Shown here: in pieces, positions 1-8,693 of the stretch | Numbering within the stretch: the stretch's first letter is position 1 | Layout: each line of letters opens with the position of its first letter | Translations under genes and position numbers: made by a program | Assembly: GCA_963776665.1 (NCBI GenBank) | Contig: CAVZNQ010000022.1 | Coordinates: 26,822-90,821 of the forward strand | Direction: 5' to 3' | Length of the DNA stretch: 64,000 nt | Source: Roseiarcus sp963776665 | GTDB lineage: Bacteria > Pseudomonadota > Alphaproteobacteria > Rhizobiales > Beijerinckiaceae | Notes under the pieces: model-generated | Told to the model about the DNA's origin: nothing | Seen by the model: only the letters and a program-made list of their open reading frames with translations | Databases searched by the model: none

Positions 1-869
1 CCATGCGCCATGAGTTGACACAGGAGGAGATCTTTTCGGCGCTGGACGAGTTCCGTATGCTTGGAATGCTACACACCCATCTTGACGGCGGCGACCCCCT
101 GACCCATCGGCACATCGAGGAGATCGTCGATTGGCTCACGCAACGAGGGGTCACCGTATCGCTGAACAGCAACGGTATCCTGGTACCAAAGAAACTTCAC
201 ACGATTCGAAAATTATCTGTGCTGAAGATTAGCCTCGACGGCCCCCCTGACAGTCACGACGCGATGCGGGGAGCGGGGAGCTTTGAGAAAGCCCTCGCCG
301 GCGCCACCGCTGCGCGAGATGCTGGTGTGAAGGTGGAGTTCACATGCACGGTGGGCCAGCATAATGCTCACACGATCGAGCCGCTGATCGACATCGCATC
401 GGCCGTCAGTATCCCGGTGGTCTTTCAACCAGCGCTGAACAGTTTATTTCTTGACGTCGATCGCGATGGATCGTCCTGGCAGCTGGATGTCGAGTCCATT
501 CGCGCCGCGTTCGCTCGGATTGAGCGGATAAAACGGCGGAGCAACGTGGTCGGCAACGGCTGGTCCAGCCTCAGGCATTTCCGGCGCTTCCCGGAGGACA
601 CGCGACCCCCGTGTTCGGCCGGCTGGGTGCAGGCGACCATGGACCCCGAAGGCGTCCTCTTTTCCTGCCCCCAGCTCAACCGGAGCGACCGATCCAACAG
701 CGTCACACGGCTCGGGGCGGCGACGGCATTCGCCAATCTGTCCCGAACGGGCTGTGGCCAATGCTGGTGCGCGCGCCTGGTCGAGGGAAATTACGCCTGG
801 GGGATGCGCGTCGATCGCATGCTCCCACCGTTCGAACGCTTGCCGCTTCAATCCAGGGGTGCTGCGTGA
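1..869 (+). CDS. Radical SAM/SPASM-type protein, 5' end outside window
   Basis: The frame is open from the left edge and ends at TGA 867-869. The visible part carries a GGDP motif (the GGEP element that binds the SAM amino group), the radical SAM strand motif KISLDGP, and a Cys-containing C-terminus (CSAGW...LFSCPQ...CGQCWCARL) that resembles a SPASM/twitch auxiliary cluster domain. The N-terminal CxxxCxxC iron-sulfur motif is absent, so the real start lies upstream of this window. ATG at position 3 is only the first in-frame Met. The stop overlaps the GTG start of the next radical SAM gene, so the two are probably co-transcribed and may act together on a peptide or other substrate. The substrate is unknown. 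Confidence 0.8.
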   Translation, partial: MRHELTQEEIFSALDEFRMLGMLHTHLDGGDPLTHRHIEEIVDWLTQRGVTVSLNSNGILVPKKLHTIRKLSVLKISLDGPPDSHDAMRGAGSFEKALAGATAARDAGVKVEFTCTVGQHNAHTIEPLIDIASAVSIPVVFQPALNSLFLDVDRDGSSWQLDVESIRAAFARIERIKRRSNVVGNGWSSLRHFRRFPEDTRPPCSAGWVQATMDPEGVLFSCPQLNRSDRSNSVTRLGAATAFANLSRTGCGQCWCARLVEGNYAWGMRVDRMLPPFERLPLQSRGAA

Positions 870-1860
870 GCCCCGAAGGTCCGGATCTCGCAGCGCTCCA
901 GTCGGCCAGCATCGCGCCCGGAACAGCGCCCGACTTATTTCCTGGCTGGATTGGCTCCGCTATGGACCGTTCTTGGCACAGATCATCGTCACCCGGCGAT
1001 GCAATCTTACCTGCGGCTATTGCACGGAATACGACAAAACTTCTGAACCCGTTCCCTTTGACGTCCTGCGGCAACGGCTCGAGCTGCTCCGCGACCTTCG
1101 CACCTGGGCCGTCTCCCTGATGGGTGGCGAGCCAACCCTTCATCCCGATCTCCTCAGAATCTTCTCCACCATGCGCGTCTTGGGGTTCCATCGCCGCATG
1201 ATGACGACGAATGGGCTCCTCCTCACCAAGGAGATTGTTGACGGACTCAACAACAGTGGAATGACCGATATGAGTCTGAGCATCGATGGGGTGAAACGGA
1301 ACGCGACAACCCGCAAGGTCCTTAACGTGCTGAGACGGAAGCTCGACATACTGGCTCAACGTGCACAATTCGACGTGGTCGTCAGTGCCGTCATCGGGAC
1401 TGCGCCTCGCGAGGAAGTTCTGGAGGTCGTCGAGTTTGCGAAGTCGCGCGGGTTCACACCCCGTCTTCTGGTCCTTCACAATGAACACGGCCAGATGGGG
1501 TTGTCCTCCGAGGAGCTCGCCGTCTACGCTGAAGTCAAACAACTGTTTGGACGCCGAGTGACCGAGGAAGCGCACGGCTACCGTGAGCGCCTGATCCAGC
1601 ATGGCGAAGCTCCATTCCGTTGTCGAGCGGGGGCACGGTACCTCTACATCGATGAGTTCGGAATGGTGCGATGGTGCGCGCAGACCCGCATGGAATTTGG
1701 AAAGAGGCTGTCCGCGTACGCCTTGGAGGATCTTCGGCAACATTTCTATTCGGAGAAAGCCTGCAGCGACAAGTGTAGCGTGGGTTGCGTCCGGACGGCG
1801 TCTGCTCTCGACCAGTGGCGCTCCCAAAACTCATCCGAAAGGGTCGTCGCTATCTCCTAG
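859..1860 (+). CDS. Radical SAM protein with Cys-rich C-terminal domain
   Basis: This 333-residue radical SAM enzyme has the cluster motif CNLTCGYC at residues 48-55 and MGGEPTLHP at about 88-96. Later come SLSIDG and a C-terminal Cys group (CRAGARYLYIDEFGMVRWC, then CSDKCSVGC), which suggests a SPASM/twitch auxiliary Fe-S cluster. GTG 859 was chosen as start because it overlaps the stop of the preceding radical SAM gene by 11 bases; no better start lies between it and the CxxxCxxC motif. Tandem radical SAM/SPASM genes are typical of peptide-modification loci, but no precursor is visible before the IS element. A broken relative of this gene lies at 3417-3585. Product chemistry is unknown. Confidence 0.85.
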   Translation: MLREPRRSGSRSAPVGQHRARNSARLISWLDWLRYGPFLAQIIVTRRCNLTCGYCTEYDKTSEPVPFDVLRQRLELLRDLRTWAVSLMGGEPTLHPDLLRIFSTMRVLGFHRRMMTTNGLLLTKEIVDGLNNSGMTDMSLSIDGVKRNATTRKVLNVLRRKLDILAQRAQFDVVVSAVIGTAPREEVLEVVEFAKSRGFTPRLLVLHNEHGQMGLSSEELAVYAEVKQLFGRRVTEEAHGYRERLIQHGEAPFRCRAGARYLYIDEFGMVRWCAQTRMEFGKRLSAYALEDLRQHFYSEKACSDKCSVGCVRTASALDQWRSQNSSERVVAIS

Positions 1861-1963
1861 ACGTCATGTTCGCGGGCTGAGCCGGTGGCCCGCCCTTTCG
1901 TGCAAATAAGAACGAGGGTTGCTCGGGCAGGCCGAGCCGAGCCTCATGCACGGAGGGCGGACC

Positions 1964-3071
1964 ATGGGAAAGTATAGCGAAGCTTTTGTCGCTTTTGACG
2001 TCGCCAAGAAGAAACACGCCGTGGCGATCGCGGAGGGAGGTCGGGCCGGAAGTCCGGTTCTCGGCGATGTGGAAAACAGTTGGCTGCCGATCGAGCGGAC
2101 GATCAAGAGATTGGCGGACCGATACGACCGGCTGCATGTCTGCTTCGAAGCTGGGCCAACGGGATACGGGCTTTATCGCCAGATTTCAGGCTCTCGGCCA
2201 CGATTGCATGGTGGTCGCTCCGGCGCTGATCCCGAAACGAGCGGGCGAGCGGATCAAGACGAACCGGCGCGACGCGGTGACGCTGGCGCGGCTGCACCGG
2301 GCCGGCGAGCTGACGGGGGTGTGGGCGCCGGACGCGGCTCATGAGGCGGTGCGCGATCTTGTGCGGGCGCGCGAGGCGGCGGCTGACGATCTTCGGCGCA
2401 AACGCCAGCAGCTGCTTTCCTTCCTGCTGCGGCACAGTCGGATTTACAGCGGAGGCGGACACTGGACGCTGGCGCATCGGCGCTGGCTGGCCAATCAGAA
2501 GTTCGAACACGCTGCGCAGCAGATCGTCTTTCAGGAAGGGATCGACGCGATCGAAGATGCGCTCCAACGACTGCGCCGCCTCGAGAAGCAACTCACTCTC
2601 ATCGTGCCGGAGTGGTCCATGGCGCCAGTCGTGGAAGCCTATCAGGCGATGCGCGGCGCGGCGTTTCTGGTCGCCGTAACCTTCGCCGCGGAGATCGGCG
2701 ACGTGCGCCGGTTCGATACGCCACGACAGCTGATGTCCTTCCTCGGTCTGGTCCCAGCGGAGAGCTCGACCGGCGATACGATCCGACGGAAGGGCCTCAC
2801 CCTGGCGGGCAACCGGCGCGCGCGGCGGGCGCTGATCGAAGCAGCCTGGACCTATCGCTATCCGGCACGAGTGAGCAACACCTTGAGAGCCCGGCTGGAA
2901 GGACTGCCGAAGCTCGTGCGCGACATCGCCTGGAAGGCGCAGGTCCGACTGTGCGCCCGTTATCGCCGTCTCAGCGCAAGAGGCAAGAAGCTTCCGATCG
3001 TCGTGGCTGCGATTGCTCGCGAGATGGCTGCGTTCCTGTGGGCTATCGGTCGAGAGGTCGCACCGGCGTAA
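1964..3071 (+). mobile_element. IS110-family transposase, frameshifted
   Basis: Translation from ATG 1964 begins GKYSEAFVAFDVAKKKHAV and reaches CFEAGPTGYGLYRQI, which are the first acidic residues of the IS110 DEDD (RuvC-like) catalytic domain. The frame then changes at the TTT run 2184-2186. Skipping one base gives QALGHDCMVVAPALIPKR, then KTNRRDAVTLARL (further DEDD Asp residues). The C-terminal Transposase_20 domain follows (MRGAAFLVAVTFAAEIG, SFLGLVPAESSTG with the candidate catalytic Ser). Repaired, it would be about 368 residues, normal for the family. A real inactivating insertion, a sequencing error or, less likely, a recoding site could explain the shift. It sits between an intact radical SAM gene and a radical SAM remnant. 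Confidence 0.85.
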
Positions 3072-3416
3072 GGGGGGTCTCTTCTTTCCGCTGCTCAGAG
3101 CCGGGAGCGGAGTACGAAAGGTGGGGAACTCCCGTCGCTAGTTATGTGGCCGGGCTCGCGCCCGACGCCCGTCCTCTAGACCGAGGAAAGCCCCGAGACG
3201 AAGACACGGAAGGCGGTAACCAACCCGCGGATAAGAGTTTGATCAACCGTCGTCTCTCACTCCGCTCCCAGCTCTGCGCAGCTATGGTCTTTCTCGCCGA
3301 CGGCGGTCTCGCCGAACGGGCGCTCAACCGCGCCTTCGCTCTTGACCGCGAACATATGTCGTTTCCTAGGATCGAAACATATCAGCAGCTCGATCAAGGT
3401 TGTACGTCCAGGTGTG
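3072..3416 (+). other. Non-coding stretch after IS110 transposase, possible element end
   Basis: About 345 bases after the transposase stop hold no convincing gene. IS110-type elements lack classical inverted repeats and keep a structured non-coding end, which encodes the bridge RNA. In the IS1111 subgroup this lies downstream of the transposase, so this stretch is a candidate. The element boundary cannot be set by eye. The fragment with radical SAM similarity starts close to 3417. Confidence 0.35.
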
Positions 3417-3585
3417 GACAACAGGCTGACGATCTTCACGCCGCGCATTCTGCTGGTTCATGACGATAACGGGCAGTTGCGGGTGTCGGCACGAGGAGCT
3501 GAGTGCCTACGATGAAGCGAAGCGCCGCATAGGCGACCGTGCGAACGAGGTCTTCGGATACCGGGGGAGAGAATTGGTCGCCTGA
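3417..3585 (+). pseudogene. Fragment of a radical SAM gene (paralogue of 859-1860)
   Basis: Translation from about 3417 gives IFTPRILLVHDDNGQLR. After a one-base shift near 3500 it gives EELSAYDEAKRRIGDR and then EVFGYRGRELVA up to TGA 3583-3585. This matches, segment for segment, residues of the radical SAM protein at 859-1860 (GFTPRLLVLHNEHGQMG, SSEELAVYAEVKQLFG, HGYRERLIQ). It is therefore a short, frameshifted relic of a second related gene. Both the Fe-S motif and the C-terminal Cys domain are missing. It ends one base before the 3' end of the glycerate kinase gene on the other strand. Its position just beyond the IS110 element suggests local rearrangement. Confidence 0.75.
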
Positions 3586-4857
3586 CTATGCCAGGTCGAT
3601 CAGAATGGCGCGGAAGTCGTCGACGTTGGTGAGGGTCGGGCCGGTGACGACGAGGTCGCTAAGCGCGGCGAAGACCGAATAGGAATCATTGTCGTCGAGA
3701 CGCGCCCGCGCATCGACCCCGAGCGCCAGAGCGCGCGCGAGAGTGTCGGGCGTTACGATCGCCCCGGCGTTGTCTTCGCCGCCGTCGATGCCGTCGGTGT
3801 CGGCGGCGAGGGCGAAGATCCCGCCGTGTCCGTCGAGCGCAATCGCGAGCGCCAGCGCGAACTCGCTGTTGCGCCCGCCGCGGCCTTTGCCGCGCATTGT
3901 CACCGTCGTCTCGCCGCCGGAGAGCAGAACGCAGGGCCGGCGAGCAGGTTCGCCATGCCGCGCAGCGCTGAGCGCAATGCCGGCGTGAACGATCGCGCAT
4001 TCGCGCGCCTCGCCTTCGATGGCGTCGCCGAGAATGAGGTTTGCATAACCGGCCTCGCGCGCTTTGGCGGCGGCGGCGACGAGCGCGTCGCGCGGCGTCG
4101 CGATGAGGCGGTTCTCGACGCGGGCGAGTCGCGGGTCGCCGGGCTTCGGCGTCTCGTTCAAGGGGTCGGCGAGATGGGCGGCGACGCTCGCGGGGGCCTC
4201 GATCCGGTAGCGCGCCAGGACCTCGCGCGCATCGGCCAGCGTCGTCTCGTCGGCGACCGTCGGGCCGGATGCGATCACCGACAGGTCGTCGCCCGGCACG
4301 TCGGAGATGATGAGGGCGACGACGCGCGCCGGCGCCGCGGCGATCGCGAGCCTTCCGCCCTTGATCGCCGAGAGATGCTTGCGCAGGGCGTTCATCTCGT
4401 CGATCCGCGCGCCGCTCTTGAGCAGCGCGCGGGTGATCGCCTGCTTGTCGGCAAGCGTGACTTCGCCGCCCGGCAGCGACAGCAGCGCCGACCCGCCGCC
4501 GGAAATGAGCGCGAGCACGAGATCGTCGCTCGTGAGGCCGCGCATCATCGCCAGGATTTCGCGCGCGGCCGCCATGCCGGCGGAGTCCGGGTTCGGATGC
4601 CCGGCCTCGACGACGCGAATGCGCCGCGTCGGCGCGCCGTGGCCGACGCGGGTGACGACCAGCCCCTCGAGCTGCCCGCGCCAATGCTTTTCGACCGCCG
4701 CGGCCATCGCCGCCGCCGCCTTGCCCGCGCCAACGACAACCGTTCGACCTTTCGGCGGCTGGGGCAAATGCTGCGGCACGATCAACGCCGGATCGGCCGC
4801 CGCGACGGCGGCGTCGAACAGCGAACGCAACAAGGCGCCAGGATCGGACGCTGTCAC
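3586..4857 (-). CDS. gckA: Glycerate 2-kinase (MOFRL family)
   Basis: This 423-residue protein is of the GckA/TtuD glycerate 2-kinase family, which makes 2-phosphoglycerate from D-glycerate with ATP. Family segments seen are VVVGAGKAAAAMA near the N-terminus, the glycine-rich LISGGGSALLSLPGG, ALRKHLSAIKGG, and the C-terminal MOFRL-type block LSGGETTVTMRGKGRGGRN followed by ADTDGIDGGEDNAGA. GTG 4857 is chosen because it overlaps the nagA stop by four bases, whereas the longer frame runs 45 bases into nagA. It is the last gene of the operon. The product fits with hydroxypyruvate isomerase at 16194 in glycerate/glyoxylate metabolism. Confidence 0.9.
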   Translation of the reverse strand: MTASDPGALLRSLFDAAVAAADPALIVPQHLPQPPKGRTVVVGAGKAAAAMAAAVEKHWRGQLEGLVVTRVGHGAPTRRIRVVEAGHPNPDSAGMAAAREILAMMRGLTSDDLVLALISGGGSALLSLPGGEVTLADKQAITRALLKSGARIDEMNALRKHLSAIKGGRLAIAAAPARVVALIISDVPGDDLSVIASGPTVADETTLADAREVLARYRIEAPASVAAHLADPLNETPKPGDPRLARVENRLIATPRDALVAAAAKAREAGYANLILGDAIEGEARECAIVHAGIALSAARHGEPARRPCVLLSGGETTVTMRGKGRGGRNSEFALALAIALDGHGGIFALAADTDGIDGGEDNAGAIVTPDTLARALALGVDARARLDDNDSYSVFAALSDLVVTGPTLTNVDDFRAILIDLA

Positions 4858-6008
4858 GACGCCGCCGCCTCCATCTCTGTAAGCGAGCGCCCGCCCGCCC
4901 AAACCCCGGTCACCCCGAGATCGTCGGTCAAATGGACGAGATCGGCCCGAAGGCCCGGCGCGAGCCGGCCGATCCGGTCGCTGACGCCCAGGAGCCTTGC
5001 TGGGGTCAGCGTCGCCATCGTGAGCGCTTCAGCCAGCGGGATTTCCAGCGTATTCACGACATAGTCGACCGCGTCACGCATGGTGATCGCGGCGCCGGCG
5101 AGCGTGCCGTCTTCGGCTACGAGCTTATGTCCGACCCGCGTCATCCGCCGCCCCTGCAATTCGAACGCGTCCGGCCCGCCGGCGGCCGGCGGCATGGCGT
5201 CGGAGACAAGTGCGAGCCCATGCGCGCCCTTGGCGGCGATCGCCGCGCGGTAGGCGGCGGGATGAGCATGCTCGCCGTCGGCGATGAGGCCGCAGATGAT
5301 GCGCGCTTCCGCAAGCGCCGCGCCCACGACCCCGGGCGCGCGCGAGGAAAGCTGGCTCATCGCATTGTAAAGATGGGTGACCGCACCCGCGCCGGCGGCG
5401 AAGACGCTTTCGGCTTCCTCCGCGCTGGCGTCCGAATGGCCAAGGCTGACCACGATCCCGGCCTTCGCCAGGCGCGCGATCCGCTCGAGGGAGACGGACG
5501 CCGGGGCTAGGGTAACGACCATGACGCCCCGGCGCGCGGCGATCAGCGCGCCCGCGTCGCTGTCCAGCATCGGCCGGATGAACTCGGCCGGATGCACGCC
5601 CTTGCGCCGCCGGTCGATGAACGGCCCTTCGACATGGACGCCAAGGGCGCCGGGAACACGCTTCTGCGCCTCGCGCGCCGCCGCCAGCGCTTGCGTCAGT
5701 ATGCGCGGCGCGTCGGTCACGACCGTCGGCAAGAAGCTGGTGACGCCTGCGCGGCGATGCGCCGCACCGATCGCGGCAATCCCTTCCACAGTCGGTTCGG
5801 CATTGAAAAGGACGCCGCCCCCGCCGTTGATCTGCCAATCGATGAAGCCGGGCGCGAGAATTCCGCCCCCGAGGTCTTGCTGCTCGCCGCCGCGGGGACG
5901 GTCTTCGAACCGGGTGAGGGCCTGAATCGCGTCGCCTTCGATCGCGAGCGCGCAATCGTCGCGCAGCCGTTCGCCGTCGAAGATGCGCGCGCCGGAAAGT
6001 ACCTTCAT
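4854..6008 (-). CDS. nagA: N-acetylglucosamine-6-phosphate deacetylase
   Basis: This 384-residue amidohydrolase removes acetate from GlcNAc-6-phosphate to give glucosamine-6-phosphate. It shows GGILAPGFIDWQINGGGG (the family's N-terminal metal-site region, with GFID-Q-NG), HVEGPFID with the metal-binding Glu, SLGHSDA, THLYNAMSQLSSRAPG, and LVSDAMPPAAGG with the catalytic Asp. Length is normal for NagA. It overlaps the upstream GlcNAc kinase-like gene and the downstream glycerate kinase by four bases each, indicating translational coupling. Recycling of peptidoglycan or chitin amino sugars is the likely role, since kinase and deacetylase are together and no PTS gene is visible. Confidence 0.95.
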   Translation of the reverse strand: MKVLSGARIFDGERLRDDCALAIEGDAIQALTRFEDRPRGGEQQDLGGGILAPGFIDWQINGGGGVLFNAEPTVEGIAAIGAAHRRAGVTSFLPTVVTDAPRILTQALAAAREAQKRVPGALGVHVEGPFIDRRRKGVHPAEFIRPMLDSDAGALIAARRGVMVVTLAPASVSLERIARLAKAGIVVSLGHSDASAEEAESVFAAGAGAVTHLYNAMSQLSSRAPGVVGAALAEARIICGLIADGEHAHPAAYRAAIAAKGAHGLALVSDAMPPAAGGPDAFELQGRRMTRVGHKLVAEDGTLAGAAITMRDAVDYVVNTLEIPLAEALTMATLTPARLLGVSDRIGRLAPGLRADLVHLTDDLGVTGVWAGGRSLTEMEAAAS

Positions 6009-6898
6009 TGCGCCGCTTCCCTCTGCGGCGCGATGATGCCGCCGGCTAGCAGAATCGCGCCGTCGGTCGCGTCGTGCAGCGGCGGCTTGAGAAGCGCGGC
6101 GATATCAGGCTCGAGGTAGGGCCGCAACGCTTCGCCGGCGCCTCCGACCAGCGCGACCCGCCCGGCCCCGAGCGCAATCGCTCCGCGCGTCAGCGCGCCG
6201 ATCGCGCCCGCCGCTCGGGCGGCGATCTCGAGCGCGATTCGGTCGCCCTCGGCAGCGCGGCTGAACACGCCGGGGGCGAAGGCGCCGAAATCGCCGGGTT
6301 TGGCGTCTCGCGCCCAGCGCATCATAGCGACGGAATCGCCCCCGAACCGACCGATGATGTCGGCAGTGAGCGCGCTCGCCGGTCCGAGGCCGTCGAAGGC
6401 GCGCATTGCCGCCCGCATCGCGTCGAGGCCGATGTGGGCGCCCGATCCGTCGTCGCCGATGGTGAAGCCGCGTCCGCCGATGATGGTTTCCTTGCCTTTG
6501 ACCCGTGCGATCGCCGCCGAACCTGTGCCTGCGATCACAAGCCCGCCGTCGGCGCCGGCATGGGCGCCGATGCATGCGGTCACCGCGTCGTTCGCCGCCC
6601 GCACGAGGCGAAAGCCCGGAAACGCCTCGACGACCCGAGCCGCGTCGCTCAAGTCCTCGATTCCGGCGAGTCCAAATCCGATCGCGATCCGCGCCCGGTC
6701 GGCGTCCGAGAGACCTGCCCCGTCCATCACCTCGCCGACGAGCGCGCGCAGGACGGCGATAGCGGCGACGAAATCGACATGGATATTCGCCGCCGCGCCG
6801 GCGGCCTCAACGAGGGCGCTGCCGTTGGCGTCGCGCAGCCGCGCGCGGCAGCGCGTTGCTCCGCCGTCGACGCCAAGGGTGAGCGGTGCGCCGCTCAT
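6005..6898 (-). CDS. BadF/BadG-type ATPase, probable N-acetylglucosamine kinase
   Basis: This 297-residue ASKHA-fold sugar kinase-like protein has an N-terminal phosphate-1 motif (LGVDGGATRCRARL), VIAGTGSAAIA (phosphate-2 region) and GGRGFTIGDDGSGAHIG, typical of the BadF/BadG/BcrA/BcrD family members that phosphorylate N-acetylglucosamine or glucosamine. Direct linkage to nagA (ATGA overlap) makes GlcNAc the best substrate guess: kinase, then deacetylase. Glucosamine kinase (GspK type) is the main alternative. No oddities in length or frame. Confidence 0.85.
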   Translation of the reverse strand: MSGAPLTLGVDGGATRCRARLRDANGSALVEAAGAAANIHVDFVAAIAVLRALVGEVMDGAGLSDADRARIAIGFGLAGIEDLSDAARVVEAFPGFRLVRAANDAVTACIGAHAGADGGLVIAGTGSAAIARVKGKETIIGGRGFTIGDDGSGAHIGLDAMRAAMRAFDGLGPASALTADIIGRFGGDSVAMMRWARDAKPGDFGAFAPGVFSRAAEGDRIALEIAARAAGAIGALTRGAIALGAGRVALVGGAGEALRPYLEPDIAALLKPPLHDATDGAILLAGGIIAPQREAAQ

Positions 6899-7533
6899 GC
6901 TGTTTTCGGCCGAACGTCGACCATCGCCGTCGCCGCCACTCTCAACGCCTTCGCCGCGGCCGCCGACGCGAGCGGCCTCACGCTCGCCATTCGCCTCGTC
7001 TGCCGGGGGGTCGCCGGCAGGTGCACGAAGACGGCGGGCGTCGCCCGCGCCGTATCGCGCAGATATCGCAAGGCGCCGAAATAGAGATGGTTGCAGACGA
7101 AGCCGCCGGCATTCCTCGACACCCGCGCCGGAATTCCCGCCTTTCTTATCGCGCCGGCGATCGCGCTGACCGGCGCCGCCGCTTCGAGCCGCTCCGGCGC
7201 GCCCTCAGAAATGGCTACCGCCTTTCGCAGCACGCCGAGATTGTCGGGAGCAGCGGCGTCGTCCAGATTGCGCGCGAACTGTTCGACGCAGACGACGCCG
7301 CGCCGCGCCGCCTGGCCGGTCATCAGGACCGCCTCAGGCCGAAGGGTCTCGATCGCACGGACAAGCTCATTCAGCGAAACGTCATAGGCGCAGGGCAAAA
7401 GTCGAACAACCGCGGTGAACTCGCCGCGGCGCCAGCCTTCAAGCCTCCGCGCTGCTTCCCACGACGCATTGATGGACTCGCCGCCGAAAGGCTCGAATCC
7501 GGTGACGAGGATCGTTCGCGTCGCGCTCGACAA
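6895..7533 (-). CDS. pcp: Pyroglutamyl-peptidase I (peptidase C15)
   Basis: This 212-residue cytosolic cysteine peptidase removes N-terminal pyroglutamate from peptides. The family start motif VTGFEPFGG is present. The triad is visible as Glu84 (CVEQFARN), Cys147 (NAGGFVCNHLYFGAL) and His171 (VFVHLPATP), at the spacing usual for C15 enzymes. It overlaps the sugar kinase gene by four bases and lies six bases after the acyl-CoA dehydrogenase stop, so it belongs to the same operon. With nagA and the kinase it suggests salvage of cell-wall or peptide degradation products. Confidence 0.93.
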   Translation of the reverse strand: MSSATRTILVTGFEPFGGESINASWEAARRLEGWRRGEFTAVVRLLPCAYDVSLNELVRAIETLRPEAVLMTGQAARRGVVCVEQFARNLDDAAAPDNLGVLRKAVAISEGAPERLEAAAPVSAIAGAIRKAGIPARVSRNAGGFVCNHLYFGALRYLRDTARATPAVFVHLPATPRQTRRMASVRPLASAAAAKALRVAATAMVDVRPKTA

Positions 7534-7539
7534 GGGTCC

Positions 7540-8688
7540 TCAGGCGAACAGGCTGCCACGCTCTGCGAGGCGGCGCACATGAATGTCGGCGTCGCCGTAG
7601 GCGGCGTCGATCATCGTCAGCCGCTTGAACAGATGTCCCACCTTATACTCATAAGTCATAGCGATGCCGCCGTGCATCTGCACCGCCTGCTGGCCGATGA
7701 ACTTGGCGGAGCGGCCGATTTGCGCCTTCACCGCCGACATCGCCTTGGCGCGCTCGACCGCATCGTCCTCGCCCGCCATCATCGCCGCCAGATACATCAT
7801 GCTGCGCGCCTGTTCGAGCGCGACCGTCATGTCGGAGGCGCGATGTTGCAGCGCCTGGAACGAGCCGATCGTGACTCCGAACTGCTTGCGCGTCTTGAGA
7901 TACTCGACCGTCATCGTCAACGCTTCCGACATCGCGCCGACCGCCTCGGCCGCAAGCGCCGCGATCGTCTCGTCGACCGCCCGCTCGATGACCGGAAACG
8001 CGCCGTCGGGCGCGCCAATGACGTCGTGCGGCGCCGCGCGGACATCGGCGAAGGCGATCTCCGCCGCCCGCTGGCCGTCCTGGGTCGGATAGCCGCGCCG
8101 GGTCACGCCCGGGGCGTCGGCGTCGATGAGGAAGAGGCCGATCCCGTCGCGATCGCGCCGCGCGCCCCTGAGCCGCGCCGAGACGATTAGCTTGTCGGCG
8201 CTGTCGCCCTGGCCGACTAGCGTCTTCTCTCCGTTGAGGACGAATCCGCCGCCGCCATCCTTGACCACACGCAAGCCCACGTCGTTGAGATCGAAGCCCG
8301 ATTGCTTTTCCGCGTGCGCGAAGCTCACCCGCGATTCTCCTGCGGCGATCGCGCCAATGAGCTCGGGGCGCTGCTTCCCGCTTGCGCCGTGCTTGAGGAG
8401 GGCGCCGCAGAGGACGACGGTCTGAAGATAGGGCTCGAGCGCCAGCGCCTTGCCGAATTGCTCCATCACGATCATCGTCTCGACCGGCCCGCCGCCATAG
8501 CCGCCGTCGGCTTCGGCAAAGGGCGCGCCGAGCAGGCCCATCTCGGCGTAATCGCGCCACAGCGCCTCGCTCCACCCCGGCGAGCTCGACTGATAGCCTT
8601 TGCGAGCCTCGAATCCGTAGCGCTCCCGCATCAGTCGGGCGACATTGTCGCGGAGCTGTTCCTGTTCCGGGCTGAGCTCGAAATCCAT
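7540..8688 (-). CDS. Acyl-CoA dehydrogenase (PimD-like small subunit)
   Basis: This 382-residue FAD-dependent acyl-CoA dehydrogenase has an N-terminal helical domain (DFELSPEQEQLRDNVARLM), a mid beta-domain (RVSFAHAEKQSGFD, GFVLNGEKTLV) and a C-terminal domain with TRKQFGVTIGSFQALQHRASDM and VQMHGGIAMTYEYKVGHLFKR. It is paired with a second dehydrogenase five bases upstream. This arrangement matches the two-subunit pimeloyl-CoA dehydrogenase PimC/PimD, so oxidation of dicarboxylic or related acyl-CoA substrates is a reasonable inference. Substrate is not provable from sequence. Confidence 0.88.
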   Translation of the reverse strand: MDFELSPEQEQLRDNVARLMRERYGFEARKGYQSSSPGWSEALWRDYAEMGLLGAPFAEADGGYGGGPVETMIVMEQFGKALALEPYLQTVVLCGALLKHGASGKQRPELIGAIAAGESRVSFAHAEKQSGFDLNDVGLRVVKDGGGGFVLNGEKTLVGQGDSADKLIVSARLRGARRDRDGIGLFLIDADAPGVTRRGYPTQDGQRAAEIAFADVRAAPHDVIGAPDGAFPVIERAVDETIAALAAEAVGAMSEALTMTVEYLKTRKQFGVTIGSFQALQHRASDMTVALEQARSMMYLAAMMAGEDDAVERAKAMSAVKAQIGRSAKFIGQQAVQMHGGIAMTYEYKVGHLFKRLTMIDAAYGDADIHVRRLAERGSLFA

Positions 8689-8693
8689 TTGCC

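Noticed and set aside
3180..3196. GAGGAAAG block suggestive of RNase P RNA
   Set aside because: No surrounding RNase P structure; lies at the IS110 end.
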